Source: an uncultured Veillonella sp.
Lineage (GTDB): Bacteria > Bacillota > Negativicutes > Veillonellales > Veillonellaceae
Length of the DNA: 48,292 bases
Reading direction: 5' to 3'
NCBI GenBank assembly: GCA_900544365.1
Contig: UQVF01000008.1
Coordinates: forward strand, 1-48,292
The notes below the pieces were generated by a model. It was not told the DNA's origin, ran no database searches, and was given only the letters and a program-made list of their open reading frames with translations. Position numbers and translations under genes: made by a program. Shown here piece by piece: positions 1 to 8,611 of the stretch (the first letter of the stretch is position 1; each line of letters begins with the position of its first letter).

Positions 1-1176
1 TTTTTAGCCAATAAGATGCGTTCCTTACTGACGATGCTAGGTATCATCATTGGTGTAGCAGCTGTGATTGCATTGGTATCTATTGGATATGGAGTTCGTC
101 AACAAATAACAGAATCTATTTCGAGTTTGGGTAGTAATCTATTAATGGTCTATCCAGGGGCTCCTAGAACACCAGGGGTACGTCCTGTGGCAGGTGCTAA
201 TAAAACGATAAAATTGAGTGATTATGAAGCTGTTTCTAAGATGGATAGCGTGCAAGCAGCTTCACCAGTGGCGTCTAATTCCTATTTGACAGTGTATATG
301 AGCAAGAATTGGACCACAACGGTGAATGGTGCCAATGCGGACTTTCAGTATGTGAATAACTGGACTATGAAATCCGGTCGCTTTATTACAGATAGTCAAA
401 TTGAACGGCGTGAACGGGTGGCAGTCATAGGTGCCACAGTAGCAAAAAATTTGTTTGGCAATGAAGATCCCATTGGTAAAGATATTCGGATTCACAAAAA
501 TTCTTTTAAAATTGTAGGCGTTCTTGATGAAAAGGGATCCGGCACTATGGGGAATGATCAAGATGATGTCATTGTAGTGCCTTATACAACTATGATGGAA
601 CGTGTGATGGGTGTTGATTATTTGCGTATGATCTATATTCAAGCAAAAGAAGGGCAGGATTTAGAACGTGTCCAAGCTGATATAGAAAATATTTTACGCG
701 TCCGTCATGGTATTAAAAACCCTGACCTAGATGATTTTAATGTGAATAATATGGCTTCTATTATGAAAGCTGTAGAAGAAAATACAGCCACAATGACCTT
801 ATTCTTAGGTGCTGTGGCAGCGATTTCCTTACTAGTTGGTGGTATTGGCATTATGAATATTATGCTCGTGTCTGTAACGGAACGTACTCGAGAAATTGGT
901 GTTCGTAAAGCTTTAGGCGCTACGTATCGAACCATTATTACGCAGTTTTTAATTGAAGCTGTTGTTATCTCTCTTGTAGGTGGTGCTATTGGTATTGTAG
1001 TGGGAATTGGTGCTTCACAGTTGATTGCCACAGTAGCTAAATTAAAAACTGTAGTGACCACAGGCCCTATTTTATTATCATTTGGATTTTCCATGTTTAT
1101 AGGTCTTGTATTTGGCCTGTATCCAGCTAGAAAAGCAGCGAAGTTAAATCCTATTGATGCTTTACATTATGAATAG
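1..1176 (+). CDS. MacB-type ABC transporter permease (5' end outside window)
   Basis: Inner-membrane permease of the MacB/FtsX family, which pairs with an ABC ATPase and usually a periplasmic adaptor to export substrates or couple to an outer-membrane channel. The frame is open from base 1: the codons before the first ATG at 16 read FLANK, which belongs to the conserved ALLANKMRS-type N-terminus, so the true start lies upstream and the first cytoplasmic helix is cut. Visible are the first membrane segment (LTMLGIIIGVAAVIALVSIG), a periplasmic MacB_PCD domain of about 220 residues, then three C-terminal membrane segments with the FtsX signature around TREIGVRKALGA and the ending LNPIDALHYE. 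The ATPase and adaptor genes would be expected upstream. Substrate cannot be told. It ends at a hairpin terminator, so it is not co-transcribed with gatC. Confidence 0.9.
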   Translation, partial: FLANKMRSLLTMLGIIIGVAAVIALVSIGYGVRQQITESISSLGSNLLMVYPGAPRTPGVRPVAGANKTIKLSDYEAVSKMDSVQAASPVASNSYLTVYMSKNWTTTVNGANADFQYVNNWTMKSGRFITDSQIERRERVAVIGATVAKNLFGNEDPIGKDIRIHKNSFKIVGVLDEKGSGTMGNDQDDVIVVPYTTMMERVMGVDYLRMIYIQAKEGQDLERVQADIENILRVRHGIKNPDLDDFNVNNMASIMKAVEENTATMTLFLGAVAAISLLVGGIGIMNIMLVSVTERTREIGVRKALGATYRTIITQFLIEAVVISLVGGAIGIVVGIGASQLIATVAKLKTVVTTGPILLSFGFSMFIGLVFGLYPARKAAKLNPIDALHYE

Positions 1177-1182
1177 CTGAGT

Positions 1183-1236
1183 AAATACCAATATGCATGG
1201 AAAAGTAGGTCTATTGTATATTGGTATTTTTCTTTT
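1183..1236 (+). terminator. Rho-independent terminator after the permease gene
   Basis: A perfect 12-bp inverted repeat (AAATACCAATAT at 1183-1194 and ATATTGGTATTT at 1218-1229) is followed by a T-rich tract. The 23-nt loop is long, which lowers confidence a little. Confidence 0.65.
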
Positions 1237-1249
1237 TCCCGAAAGAATA

Positions 1250-1258
1250 TGGTATAAT
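1250..1258 (+). promoter_or_regulatory. Extended -10 promoter of the gatCAB operon
   Basis: TGGTATAAT is a consensus extended -10 element placed 25 bases before the gatC start. There is no good -35 hexamer 17 bases upstream, as is common for extended -10 promoters. Confidence 0.55.
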
Positions 1259-1283
1259 ATATAAATTGAAAGGATGTGTGTCT

Positions 1284-1568
1284 ATGAAAATTAGTCAAGA
1301 GGAAATTAAGAATATTGCCTTATTATCCAGATTAGAAATTAAAGATTTAGAGGCTGCTGAAAAAGCCTTAAGTAATATCCTTACCTATGTTGAGGAATTA
1401 GAAGAATTAGATTTAACCGATGTAGAGCCAATGGCTCATGCGGTGCCATTACAAAATGTATATCGTCCTGATGAAATGAAACCATCATTGTCACGAGAAG
1501 AAGCATTGCAAAATGCACCAGAAGAAGAGAATGGGTATTTCAGAGTACCTCGTGTTGTACAAAACTAG
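1284..1568 (+). CDS. gatC: Asp-tRNA(Asn)/Glu-tRNA(Gln) amidotransferase subunit C
   Basis: Small subunit of the GatCAB complex, which converts misacylated Glu-tRNA(Gln) and/or Asp-tRNA(Asn) to the correct aminoacyl-tRNA in the cytoplasm. GatC wraps around GatA and GatB and stabilises them. The 94-residue product has the family pattern: an N-terminal helix IKNIALLSRLEI, a middle region VEELEELDLTDVEPM, and a C-terminal FRVPRVV segment. The ATG at 1284 is preferred over the longer open frame from 1221, because AAAGG lies 10 bases upstream and the extra N-terminal residues are unlike the family and overlap the promoter. gatA begins 10 bases downstream. Confidence 0.95.
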   Translation: MKISQEEIKNIALLSRLEIKDLEAAEKALSNILTYVEELEELDLTDVEPMAHAVPLQNVYRPDEMKPSLSREEALQNAPEEENGYFRVPRVVQN

Positions 1569-1578
1569 GAGAAGATAC

Positions 1579-3036
1579 ATGACTCTTTTTGAATTACATC
1601 AAAAATTAGTAAATAAAGAAATTTCTGCCGTAGAGCTTACGAAAGCTGTATTGGCACATAAAGACAATGTAGAGCCTACAGTACATGCGTACTTATCAGA
1701 CTCTCATGAAGCGGCGTTAGCACAAGCTGAAGCTGTGGATGCAAAAATTGCAAAAGGAGAAGTTATTTCTCCATTAGCAGGTGTTCCAGGCGCTATTAAA
1801 GATAATATTTGTACGAAAGGAGTAGCCACTACTTGCGGGTCCCACATGTTGGAAAACTTTGTGCCTCCTTACAATGCTACTGTTATTGAAAAATTACAAT
1901 CTCAAGATGCTATTATTTTGGGTAAATTAAACATGGATGAGTTTGCTATGGGTAGCTCCACAGAGAACTCTGCTTTAGGCAAAACCACAAATCCATGGAA
2001 TCCAGACTACGTACCAGGCGGTTCTTCCGGTGGTAGTGCAGCGGCTGTTGCCAGCGGTAGCGCTATTTGGGCATTGGGTTCTGATACAGGTGGATCCATT
2101 CGTCAACCAGCATCCTATTGTGGCGTGGTTGGTTTGAAACCAACTTACGGCAATGTATCTCGCTATGGCTTGATTGCCTATGCATCTTCTTTGGACCAAA
2201 TTGGCCCTGTTACAAGAGATGTACGTGATGCAGCCATCGTGCTGAATGCCATTACTGGTCATGATTTCCATGATTCTACATCTATTCCGGGGAATCGTGT
2301 AGATTATACAAAAGCTCTTGTGAAAGATGTAAAAGGCTTGCGTATTGGTGTGCCTAAAGAATATTTTGGTGAAGGTTTACATCCAGAAGTGCGTGCAGCT
2401 TTGGAGAAAGCTGTTGAAACCTATCGCAATATGGGGGCCACTATTGTGGATATTTCCTTGCCAACTACAAAATATGCCTTGTCTGCATACTATATCATCG
2501 CTTTGGCAGAAGCTAGCTCCAACTTAGCTCGTTATGACGGAGTTAGTTATGGCCTTCGCGTGCCGGCAGATAATTTAGTAGAAATGTCTACTAAAACTCG
2601 TACCCAAGGTTTCGGTGAAGAAGTACAACGTCGTATCTTGTTAGGTACCTATGTATTGAGCTCTGGCTATTATGATGCGTACTATTTGAAAGCCTTAAAA
2701 GCACGTCGTTTAATCAAGAACGAATTTGATGCTGCCTTTCAAGAATGTGACGTATTGTTAACACCAACAGCTCCGAATACAGCTTTCAAATTTGGTGAAA
2801 AAATCAACGATCCTTTAACAATGTATTTAGAAGATGTGTGTACAGTGCCAGTTAACTTGGCTGGTATCCCAGGTATCAGTATTCCTGCTGGATTTGGCTC
2901 TAATGGTATGCCAATCGGTATGCAATTATTGGCGCCAGCTATGGGTGAAAGTACATTGTTACAAGCTGCTTATAGCTTTGAACAAGAATGTCCTGAATTT
3001 ACAAAATTGCCAACTATGGGAGAATTGAAACTATGA
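1579..3036 (+). CDS. gatA: Asp-tRNA(Asn)/Glu-tRNA(Gln) amidotransferase subunit A
   Basis: Amidase-signature subunit that hydrolyses glutamine and channels the ammonia to GatB. The 485-residue protein is of usual length. The amidase catalytic triad is visible: Lys74 in AIKDNIC, the cis-Ser149 in GGSSGGS, and the nucleophile Ser173 in GSDTGGSIRQP. The spacing is the same as in other GatA proteins. The start at 1579 follows AGGAGA by a few bases. A longer in-frame ATG at 1513 would sit deep inside gatC and add residues unlike the family. It overlaps gatB by 4 bases (ATGA), which implies translational coupling. Confidence 0.97.
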   Translation: MTLFELHQKLVNKEISAVELTKAVLAHKDNVEPTVHAYLSDSHEAALAQAEAVDAKIAKGEVISPLAGVPGAIKDNICTKGVATTCGSHMLENFVPPYNATVIEKLQSQDAIILGKLNMDEFAMGSSTENSALGKTTNPWNPDYVPGGSSGGSAAAVASGSAIWALGSDTGGSIRQPASYCGVVGLKPTYGNVSRYGLIAYASSLDQIGPVTRDVRDAAIVLNAITGHDFHDSTSIPGNRVDYTKALVKDVKGLRIGVPKEYFGEGLHPEVRAALEKAVETYRNMGATIVDISLPTTKYALSAYYIIALAEASSNLARYDGVSYGLRVPADNLVEMSTKTRTQGFGEEVQRRILLGTYVLSSGYYDAYYLKALKARRLIKNEFDAAFQECDVLLTPTAPNTAFKFGEKINDPLTMYLEDVCTVPVNLAGIPGISIPAGFGSNGMPIGMQLLAPAMGESTLLQAAYSFEQECPEFTKLPTMGELKL

Positions 3037-4478
3037 AATATGAAACAGTCGTAGGCCTTGAAGTTCATACTGAACTGAAAACAAATTCAAAAATATTCTG
3101 CTCCTGTACAACGGCCTTCGGGGGCGACCACAATACACATGTATGCCCGACTTGCTTAGGTTTGCCAGGAACTATGCCTGTATTTAACCAAAAAGTATTG
3201 GAATATGCTATTAAAGTCGGTTTGGCATTGAATTGTGAAATTGTACTATTCAATAAATTTGACCGTAAAAACTATTATTATCCAGATTTGCCTAAAAACT
3301 GGCAAACCTCTCAGTTTGATTTGCCTATCTGCGTGAATGGTCATCTTGACGTAGAGGTGAATGGAGAAACTCGTCGTATTCGTATCAATCGTATCCATAT
3401 GGAAGAAGATGCTGGTAAATTAGTGCATAGTGGTGCTACTATTTCTAGCTCTGATAGTTCCAATGTCGACTACAACCGTACAGGTGTGCCATTGTTGGAA
3501 ATCGTATCGGAACCAGATCTTCGTTCTGGTGAAGAAGCGCGTCAATATGTGGATAAAATCCGTGCCATTGTACAATACTTAGGCGTTTCTGATGGCCGTA
3601 TGGAAGAAGGTAGCTTGCGTTGCGATGCGAACATTTCTATCCGCCCAGTGGGAGAAACAAAATTAGGTACAAAAACTGAAATCAAAAATATGAACTCTTT
3701 AACAGGGATCCAAAAAGGTATTGAATATGAAGCGCTTCGTCAAGCAGAAGCCTTAGAAGATGGAGAAACGATTGTTCAAGAAACTCGGACTTGGGATGAT
3801 AGCAAAGGGATTACTCTTTCCATGCGTAAAAAAGAGAAAGAAAATGACTACCGTTTCTTCCCAGAGCCAGATTTGGTACCTATCGTAGTAGATCCTAACT
3901 ATGTAGAAGAGATTCGTCAATCCTTACCAGAATTACCAGAAGCGAAACAACAACGTTTTATGGAATCCTATGGATTGTCCAGTGAAGATGCTCGTACATT
4001 GACAAGTCAACGCGCTACAGCTGATTATTTTGATGCCGTTGTAGAGGCTGGCGCCGATGCAAAAACAGCATCTAATTGGATCATTGGTGATTTGGCAAAA
4101 CTTGTGAACGATGCTGGGATTTCCTATGCAGACAGCAAGGTACAGCCAGATCAATTAGCTGCAATGATTAGACTAATTGAAAAAGGTACAATTTCTGGTA
4201 AAATTGCTAAACAAGTCATTGTAAAAATGTTTGAAACTGGTAAAAATCCAGACAAAATTGTAGAAGAAGAAGGCTTAGTTCAAATTACTGATACAGGAGC
4301 CATTGAAGAAATCGTAAAACAAGTCATTGCAGATAATCCTAAATCTGTAGAAGATTTCAAATCTGGTAAAGGTAAAGCTATCGGATTCTTGGTAGGTCAA
4401 GTGATGCGTGCCTCCAAGGGTAAAGCAAATCCTGGCGTCGTGAATGAATTGTTGGAAAAACATTTACAAACTCTATAG
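3033..4478 (+). CDS. gatB: Asp-tRNA(Asn)/Glu-tRNA(Gln) amidotransferase subunit B
   Basis: GatB activates the misacylated tRNA by ATP-dependent phosphorylation and completes the transamidation. The 481-residue product begins with the family start YETVVGLEVHTEL. It has the zinc-site cysteines in CSCTTAF and CPTCLGLPG, the kinase-fold core (RIHMEEDAGKLVH), and a C-terminal YqeY-like tRNA-binding domain ending in GQVMRASKGKANPGVVNELL. All three Gat subunits lie together in the order C-A-B. The presence of GatCAB suggests that glutaminyl- and/or asparaginyl-tRNA is made indirectly in this organism. Confidence 0.97.
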   Translation: MKYETVVGLEVHTELKTNSKIFCSCTTAFGGDHNTHVCPTCLGLPGTMPVFNQKVLEYAIKVGLALNCEIVLFNKFDRKNYYYPDLPKNWQTSQFDLPICVNGHLDVEVNGETRRIRINRIHMEEDAGKLVHSGATISSSDSSNVDYNRTGVPLLEIVSEPDLRSGEEARQYVDKIRAIVQYLGVSDGRMEEGSLRCDANISIRPVGETKLGTKTEIKNMNSLTGIQKGIEYEALRQAEALEDGETIVQETRTWDDSKGITLSMRKKEKENDYRFFPEPDLVPIVVDPNYVEEIRQSLPELPEAKQQRFMESYGLSSEDARTLTSQRATADYFDAVVEAGADAKTASNWIIGDLAKLVNDAGISYADSKVQPDQLAAMIRLIEKGTISGKIAKQVIVKMFETGKNPDKIVEEEGLVQITDTGAIEEIVKQVIADNPKSVEDFKSGKGKAIGFLVGQVMRASKGKANPGVVNELLEKHLQTL

Positions 4479-4486
4479 GAGTGACT

Positions 4487-4822
4487 ATGAGTCAAGAACA
4501 AAAGTATGATGAAGGCACACGTGTTATTTCGGAAGAGGAATTACGTGACTTTGATGGTACAACAATAGATGAAGAGGGGCGTACATATGACGCTCCTCAT
4601 CACCAATCTTCTCAACAGGAACAACAGCGGTTTCAAACTATTCCTAATATGAAGGTATTCTTGTGGAATGCCCTTAACTGGAAGTGGAAAGCAGGCTTAG
4701 CAGTAGCTGCAGCAGTGTTGATTGTAGTGCTATTTGCATTAGCTAAATTTATCATTGCTGGTGCTTTTGTGATTATCCTAGCGTGGTTAGTGATGCGCTT
4801 GTTGGGAAAAGTATTTTTTTAA
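4487..4822 (+). CDS. Small membrane protein of unknown function
   Basis: I do not recognise this family. The 111-residue protein has a charged, glutamine-rich N-terminal half (residues 1-60, with QSSQQEQQRFQ). The C-terminal half is strongly hydrophobic, with two adjacent membrane helices (AGLAVAAAVLIVVLFALA and IAGAFVIILAWLVMRLL). This predicts an inner-membrane hairpin with a soluble cytoplasmic tail. The ATG at 4487 sits 6 bases after AGGA. The upstream GTG at 4481 is too close to that ribosome site. It follows gatB by 8 bases and precedes the glycosyltransferase by 25, so it is probably co-transcribed with both. Confidence 0.75.
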   Translation: MSQEQKYDEGTRVISEEELRDFDGTTIDEEGRTYDAPHHQSSQQEQQRFQTIPNMKVFLWNALNWKWKAGLAVAAAVLIVVLFALAKFIIAGAFVIILAWLVMRLLGKVFF

Positions 4823-4847
4823 ATCTGAATACAGAGGTTGTATTGCT

Positions 4848-6455
4848 ATGGAACAAACATTTTCATGGAAACGGTTTGCATGGCTAGGGATTGGAACGTT
4901 TTTGTTCTATCTGTTTATGGCATGGGCGTTGCCTGTGACGGATACAGTGGAATCAAACTATGCTTTATCTGCCGTGACCATGATGAAACATGGAGAGTTT
5001 TTGTCTCCTATGATTTATGACATGTATTGGTATGATAAACCAATTATGGCATATTGGGGGCTTATATTGTCCTACTCTTTGTTTGGTATCTCTGATTTGG
5101 CTGCTCGATTGCCATCCATTGTCGTTTCTACTTGTACAGTATTAGCGATGTATCGGATGGCTTTCAGTATATATCAAGTAGAACGGGTTGCCATGTGGAG
5201 TGCCATTGCCCTAGGAACGGCGTTAGAATTCTGGTACATCGGTCACGCTGTCGTAACGGATGGATATTTATTTCTCTTTTCCATGGGTATTTTTTATTAT
5301 GTTTACCGAGGTATCACTGGTGAAAGTCATCGCCATATGATCTATGCATATATTTTTGCTGGATTAGCGGTGCTTACCAAAGGTCCTGTGGGGATTGTAT
5401 TACCAGGGATTATTTTAATTCTTTACGTGGCCTTGAATCGCCATATGGATTGGTTCAAATATATTTTTTCTTGGAAAGGTATCCTTGCCTTTATTTTAGT
5501 CATAGCGCCGTGGTATGGCTATATGTATTATGTTCATGGTGATGCTTTTATCCAAGAATTTTTAGGACTGCATAATGTGACGAGAGCCACAGTACCAGAA
5601 CATCCTGAACATAATTGGTGGTATTTGTATTTTGCCTTGTTACCCGTTTGCATGATGCCATGGACTAGTTTTGTGGTTCGTGGTATTAATGAACAGAAAC
5701 ATGCCTATATTTGGTACTGGTCTATTTTCTGGTTTGTAGGAACCGTTCTGTTCTACACGTGCGTGGCCACTAAGTATGTTACGTACACATTCATTATGCT
5801 GATTCCGTTGGCATTATGGGCAGGCATGGGCATTCATGCTTGTATAGAAGAATACAAAGGACGTAAGATGACGTGGAAGGTGTTTACCCTATATGCATTG
5901 GGTGGAGCTCCATTTTTATTAGGATTGGACATAGCTGGGTTGAGCATTTCCTTAACACATGGTGCATATCTTTGGATTAGCTTGGCAGTGACAGTGTTGA
6001 GTTGTATCTATGCCGCTAATAAACGAACAGGATATGTCTTAGTGTGCAGTATGGCAACGAGTGCTGTCGTATTCTATTTAGCATTAGTTCCTAATTTAGT
6101 GCCAGTTATGGAAGACCAATCTGGAAAAGTATTAGCCAATAAAGTGATGGCATTGGAGGGTGCTACGCCACTAGATGTGTATCAATATGGCAATTATCGT
6201 ACGTCTTTGTCCTATTATTTAGGGCGGACGACTTCCTATATTCATTACAAAGAACATGAAAGTGTTTGGGAAAATGGGAAGAATATTATGCCTATGATAA
6301 AACCTACTGAGTTGGCAAAAGATAAAGAGAAACTATCTCGAGCTTTAATTTATGTGCCCAATAAATACGCAACGTATTTTAAAGAAACAAGTCTATATGA
6401 CCATGTTCAGCCAGTGGAAAGAGATTCTCGAGGCGTCTTCTACAGAGTGAAATAA
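4848..6455 (+). CDS. ArnT-like membrane glycosyltransferase (GT39/GT83 family)
   Basis: Polytopic inner-membrane transferase of the dolichyl-P-mannose mannosyltransferase/ArnT superfamily, which moves a sugar from a polyprenyl-phosphate carrier to lipid A or another envelope acceptor on the periplasmic face. The 535-residue length fits. After the first membrane helix comes the first periplasmic loop with the acidic motif PVTDTVESNYALSA and, soon after, YDKPIMAYW, which matches the D-K-P-x(3)-Y-W pattern of ArnT-type enzymes. About ten further membrane segments and a C-terminal periplasmic domain of roughly 120 residues follow. Donor and acceptor cannot be read from sequence. It lies tail-to-tail with a phosphoethanolamine transferase, which suggests a shared role in lipid A or LPS-core decoration. 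A strong terminator follows. Confidence 0.85.
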   Translation: MEQTFSWKRFAWLGIGTFLFYLFMAWALPVTDTVESNYALSAVTMMKHGEFLSPMIYDMYWYDKPIMAYWGLILSYSLFGISDLAARLPSIVVSTCTVLAMYRMAFSIYQVERVAMWSAIALGTALEFWYIGHAVVTDGYLFLFSMGIFYYVYRGITGESHRHMIYAYIFAGLAVLTKGPVGIVLPGIILILYVALNRHMDWFKYIFSWKGILAFILVIAPWYGYMYYVHGDAFIQEFLGLHNVTRATVPEHPEHNWWYLYFALLPVCMMPWTSFVVRGINEQKHAYIWYWSIFWFVGTVLFYTCVATKYVTYTFIMLIPLALWAGMGIHACIEEYKGRKMTWKVFTLYALGGAPFLLGLDIAGLSISLTHGAYLWISLAVTVLSCIYAANKRTGYVLVCSMATSAVVFYLALVPNLVPVMEDQSGKVLANKVMALEGATPLDVYQYGNYRTSLSYYLGRTTSYIHYKEHESVWENGKNIMPMIKPTELAKDKEKLSRALIYVPNKYATYFKETSLYDHVQPVERDSRGVFYRVK

Positions 6456-6468
6456 TGGTGATGATAGT

Positions 6469-6508
6469 ATTGGGGATGCTCCTAACGAGTGTCTCCAATA
6501 TTTTTTTT
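6469..6508 (+). terminator. Strong Rho-independent terminator after the ArnT-like gene
   Basis: A 13-bp stem (6469-6481 with 6487-6499, three G-U pairs) with a CTAAC loop is followed by A and eight T residues. It ends the gatCAB-glycosyltransferase transcript. Confidence 0.9.
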
Positions 6509-6559
6509 ATTGTAGGGAAGAGAGCAGGATATCACTACGTATACATAAAAATGAACATG

Positions 6560-6594
6560 AAACAGGCACCAACTGCAATAGTTGGAGCCTGTTT
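6560..6594. terminator. Bidirectional terminator between convergent genes
   Basis: The arms AAACAGGC-A-CCAACT and AGTTGG-A-GCCTGTTT form a 14-bp stem with one A-A mismatch and a 5-nt loop. T-rich sequence follows on the plus strand, and A-rich sequence precedes it, so it reads as T-rich on the minus strand. It lies 16 bases beyond the stop of the minus-strand transferase gene and is the natural terminator for it. Confidence 0.85.
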
Positions 6595-6609
6595 TGAGTT
6601 TGTACTATT

Positions 6610-8436
6610 TTATTTCGCCTCAGGATCTAGGGACAATGGTTGTGTACCTAACATTGTAGTTAAGTTATTCATATTAAAGCGATATGCTTTGTTAGAGAAA
6701 TCTCTTGTGGCATCGTAATTACCAGAAGGAGCGTGTATGATGCCCACTAGCATATCATACAATAAGTCATTAGTGAAATATTGTTGCTCATGATTGCGTA
6801 GGGTATCTGCCGTTTCTGGATACGCAGTACGATACGTAGGAGATAAGTACACCCACATTGGGATCCGTGTCATTCCAAAATTGAAAATATCTGGATTATG
6901 CGATGTTTTAATATTTTCTCCGTGGTCAGAGAAGTAGACCATGGCTTGTAAGTTTAAGTTATCCTTAGCATAGGTATAAATTTCTTGTAATAACCAATCC
7001 GTATAGAGTTGGCTATTAGCATAGGCCTCAATGCCTTCTGGATTTGGACCTTGTTTCCATTTGCTAAACTCGTGCGGATATCTATCATTATAGTAGATAT
7101 GGCTACCCATAATATGGATGACGATGAAATTATTTTGGTCCTTTGGCACGTCTTTTAAAAGTGGTAACAAAGCGCCATCATATTGATCGGAGAAGGCATA
7201 GGACTCATGAGCCCATCGAGGGGTGTCACTAGCTTTTGCGATAAGGGAGATAGCAGTATCATATTCGCCATATACACCTTGGTTAGACAACCAAGAAGTA
7301 TGATATCCAGCTTTTTTGGCCACATCGATAATAGTCGTAGCATCAAAGAACGGTTTATCATCATATTGATTGCGCTCTGTTAAGGCTCTTTCTAAAGTTG
7401 GGACTGTTTGTACATAGGAAGAGTAAGCGTGCTTAAAGACATTGAAGTTTGGGTTTTGATACAAGGAACCTTGCCATGGGGTATCATCATACGGGAAGTC
7501 TGGTGTGTACATTTTCATGTAATCTCTAGAAGAAGATTCCCCAATCACTAAGATGACAGTACCCGGTGTTTTTTGCGCTGCTGTTTCTGTAGTGCTTAAT
7601 TGTAACTTGTTAAATACAGTGACATGCTTATCGTTATAAGATTGCAGCTCCTCCATGTAGGCTCTTACTCCTAACCAGTTACTGATAATATCTGTGCGAG
7701 GAAATAAGTAATACCCTCCATACACGATTAATGCGATGGACAAAATCCATTTTATGTCGTTTTGATAGCGTTGAAAGAAAGAAGAAATAAATGTAGTAGG
7801 AGTATCGTTCTTTTGTACTTTCATATTGGCAAAGTAGAAAAGACTAAGAATAATGATGATGCCGACGATAGCGCTGCCAATTCCACCTACGCCGATGATG
7901 TTTTTTACAAATCCTAAGGCTTCTTCAGGGTTTGTTTGATATAGAGCCATCATAGTGGCTGGCGTAATGCAATGCCATGTGGACAGATAGTATCCGATTT
8001 GTCCTGCTGGGATGAGAAGTAATACTACATCAAGAACGCTATATAGAGCAGCCCAAATACGTTTTGCTTTTCCCCACTGTAATAACCAATAATGGGTTAC
8101 ACTTAAAACACAGAATAGAACAAGGCCAAAGAGAAAGTCATTGGCAAATTCGTAAAAGTAAAATGGTTTTTCATAGGACCAATGGAATAAGAGGGGGAAT
8201 GTTAATGCCCAACTGATACCGACGATACCATGACCAATGAGATAGCTTTTTGTGAAAGAACTACGAATAATAGATTGTAAGACGGTTAAACCTACAATAG
8301 TAGGAACGAATAAGGTAAGTATATCTTCTATGTCAAATCCTAAGGTTATGGGTTTGTAGATATAAAATAGTGCCACTGCAATGATGGTGGACACGATGGT
8401 ATACAGTCCTAGCTGTTTCCATCTTTGACGATGCAT
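6610..8436 (-). CDS. Phosphoethanolamine transferase (EptA/CptA-like, sulfatase fold)
   Basis: Inner-membrane enzyme with a periplasmic catalytic domain that transfers phosphoethanolamine from phosphatidylethanolamine to lipid A, LPS core or another glycan. The 608-residue protein has about five membrane helices in the first 245 residues, then an alkaline-phosphatase/sulfatase domain. The nucleophile motif is GESSSRDYMKMY (299-310), with Ser in the position where EptA has Thr. HIMGSH (441-446) and SDHGEN (503-508) supply metal and substrate ligands. The start at 8436 is preceded on its strand by GAGAGG. It is the only minus-strand gene in the window and stands alone. Acceptor specificity (lipid A, core or other) is unknown. 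Confidence 0.88.
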   Translation of the reverse strand: MHRQRWKQLGLYTIVSTIIAVALFYIYKPITLGFDIEDILTLFVPTIVGLTVLQSIIRSSFTKSYLIGHGIVGISWALTFPLLFHWSYEKPFYFYEFANDFLFGLVLFCVLSVTHYWLLQWGKAKRIWAALYSVLDVVLLLIPAGQIGYYLSTWHCITPATMMALYQTNPEEALGFVKNIIGVGGIGSAIVGIIIILSLFYFANMKVQKNDTPTTFISSFFQRYQNDIKWILSIALIVYGGYYLFPRTDIISNWLGVRAYMEELQSYNDKHVTVFNKLQLSTTETAAQKTPGTVILVIGESSSRDYMKMYTPDFPYDDTPWQGSLYQNPNFNVFKHAYSSYVQTVPTLERALTERNQYDDKPFFDATTIIDVAKKAGYHTSWLSNQGVYGEYDTAISLIAKASDTPRWAHESYAFSDQYDGALLPLLKDVPKDQNNFIVIHIMGSHIYYNDRYPHEFSKWKQGPNPEGIEAYANSQLYTDWLLQEIYTYAKDNLNLQAMVYFSDHGENIKTSHNPDIFNFGMTRIPMWVYLSPTYRTAYPETADTLRNHEQQYFTNDLLYDMLVGIIHAPSGNYDATRDFSNKAYRFNMNNLTTMLGTQPLSLDPEAK

Positions 8437-8482
8437 AATTTCGCCTCTCTTTCTGGGTGTAGCAATTTTTGCTTATTTCATT

Positions 8483-8488
8483 TATAAT
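8483..8488 (+). promoter_or_regulatory. Candidate -10 element for the scpA operon
   Basis: TATAAT is a perfect -10 hexamer in the divergent intergenic region, but no convincing -35 lies 17 bases upstream. Initiation here would give a leader of about 115 nt containing the hairpin at 8564-8595. Confidence 0.4.
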
Positions 8489-8563
8489 ACATATAGATAC
8501 ATAGGTTGGTATGTCTAAGTATTATTCTAACTGTTTCTAATAGGAAATGCAATTTTTTCATAC

Positions 8564-8595
8564 AAGGTGTGGTGAAAGCCATACCTTTATTTTTG
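8564..8595 (+). terminator. Terminator-like hairpin in the scpA leader (possible attenuator)
   Basis: AAGGTGTGG (8564-8572) pairs with CCATACCTT (8579-8587) across a 6-nt loop and is followed by TATTTTT. No plus-strand gene ends upstream, since the previous gene is on the other strand. The hairpin therefore sits inside the scpA leader, 16 bases before the ATG. GGTATG at 8508-8513 could pair with CATACC of the right arm and act as an antiterminator. Confidence 0.6.
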
Positions 8596-8611
8596 GTAGA
8601 AAGGAGTTTTC

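Noticed and set aside
1221..1283. N-terminal extension of gatC from ATG at 1221
   Set aside because: It would start inside the terminator and upstream of the promoter -10 element, and the added residues are unlike GatC.
2345..3028. Small plus-strand frames inside gatA
   Set aside because: They are out-of-frame shadows of a gene with a complete set of amidase motifs.
6455..6718. Plus-strand frame of 87 residues after the ArnT-like gene
   Set aside because: It contains two intrinsic terminators, has no ribosome site of its own, and its second half is antisense to the phosphoethanolamine transferase gene.
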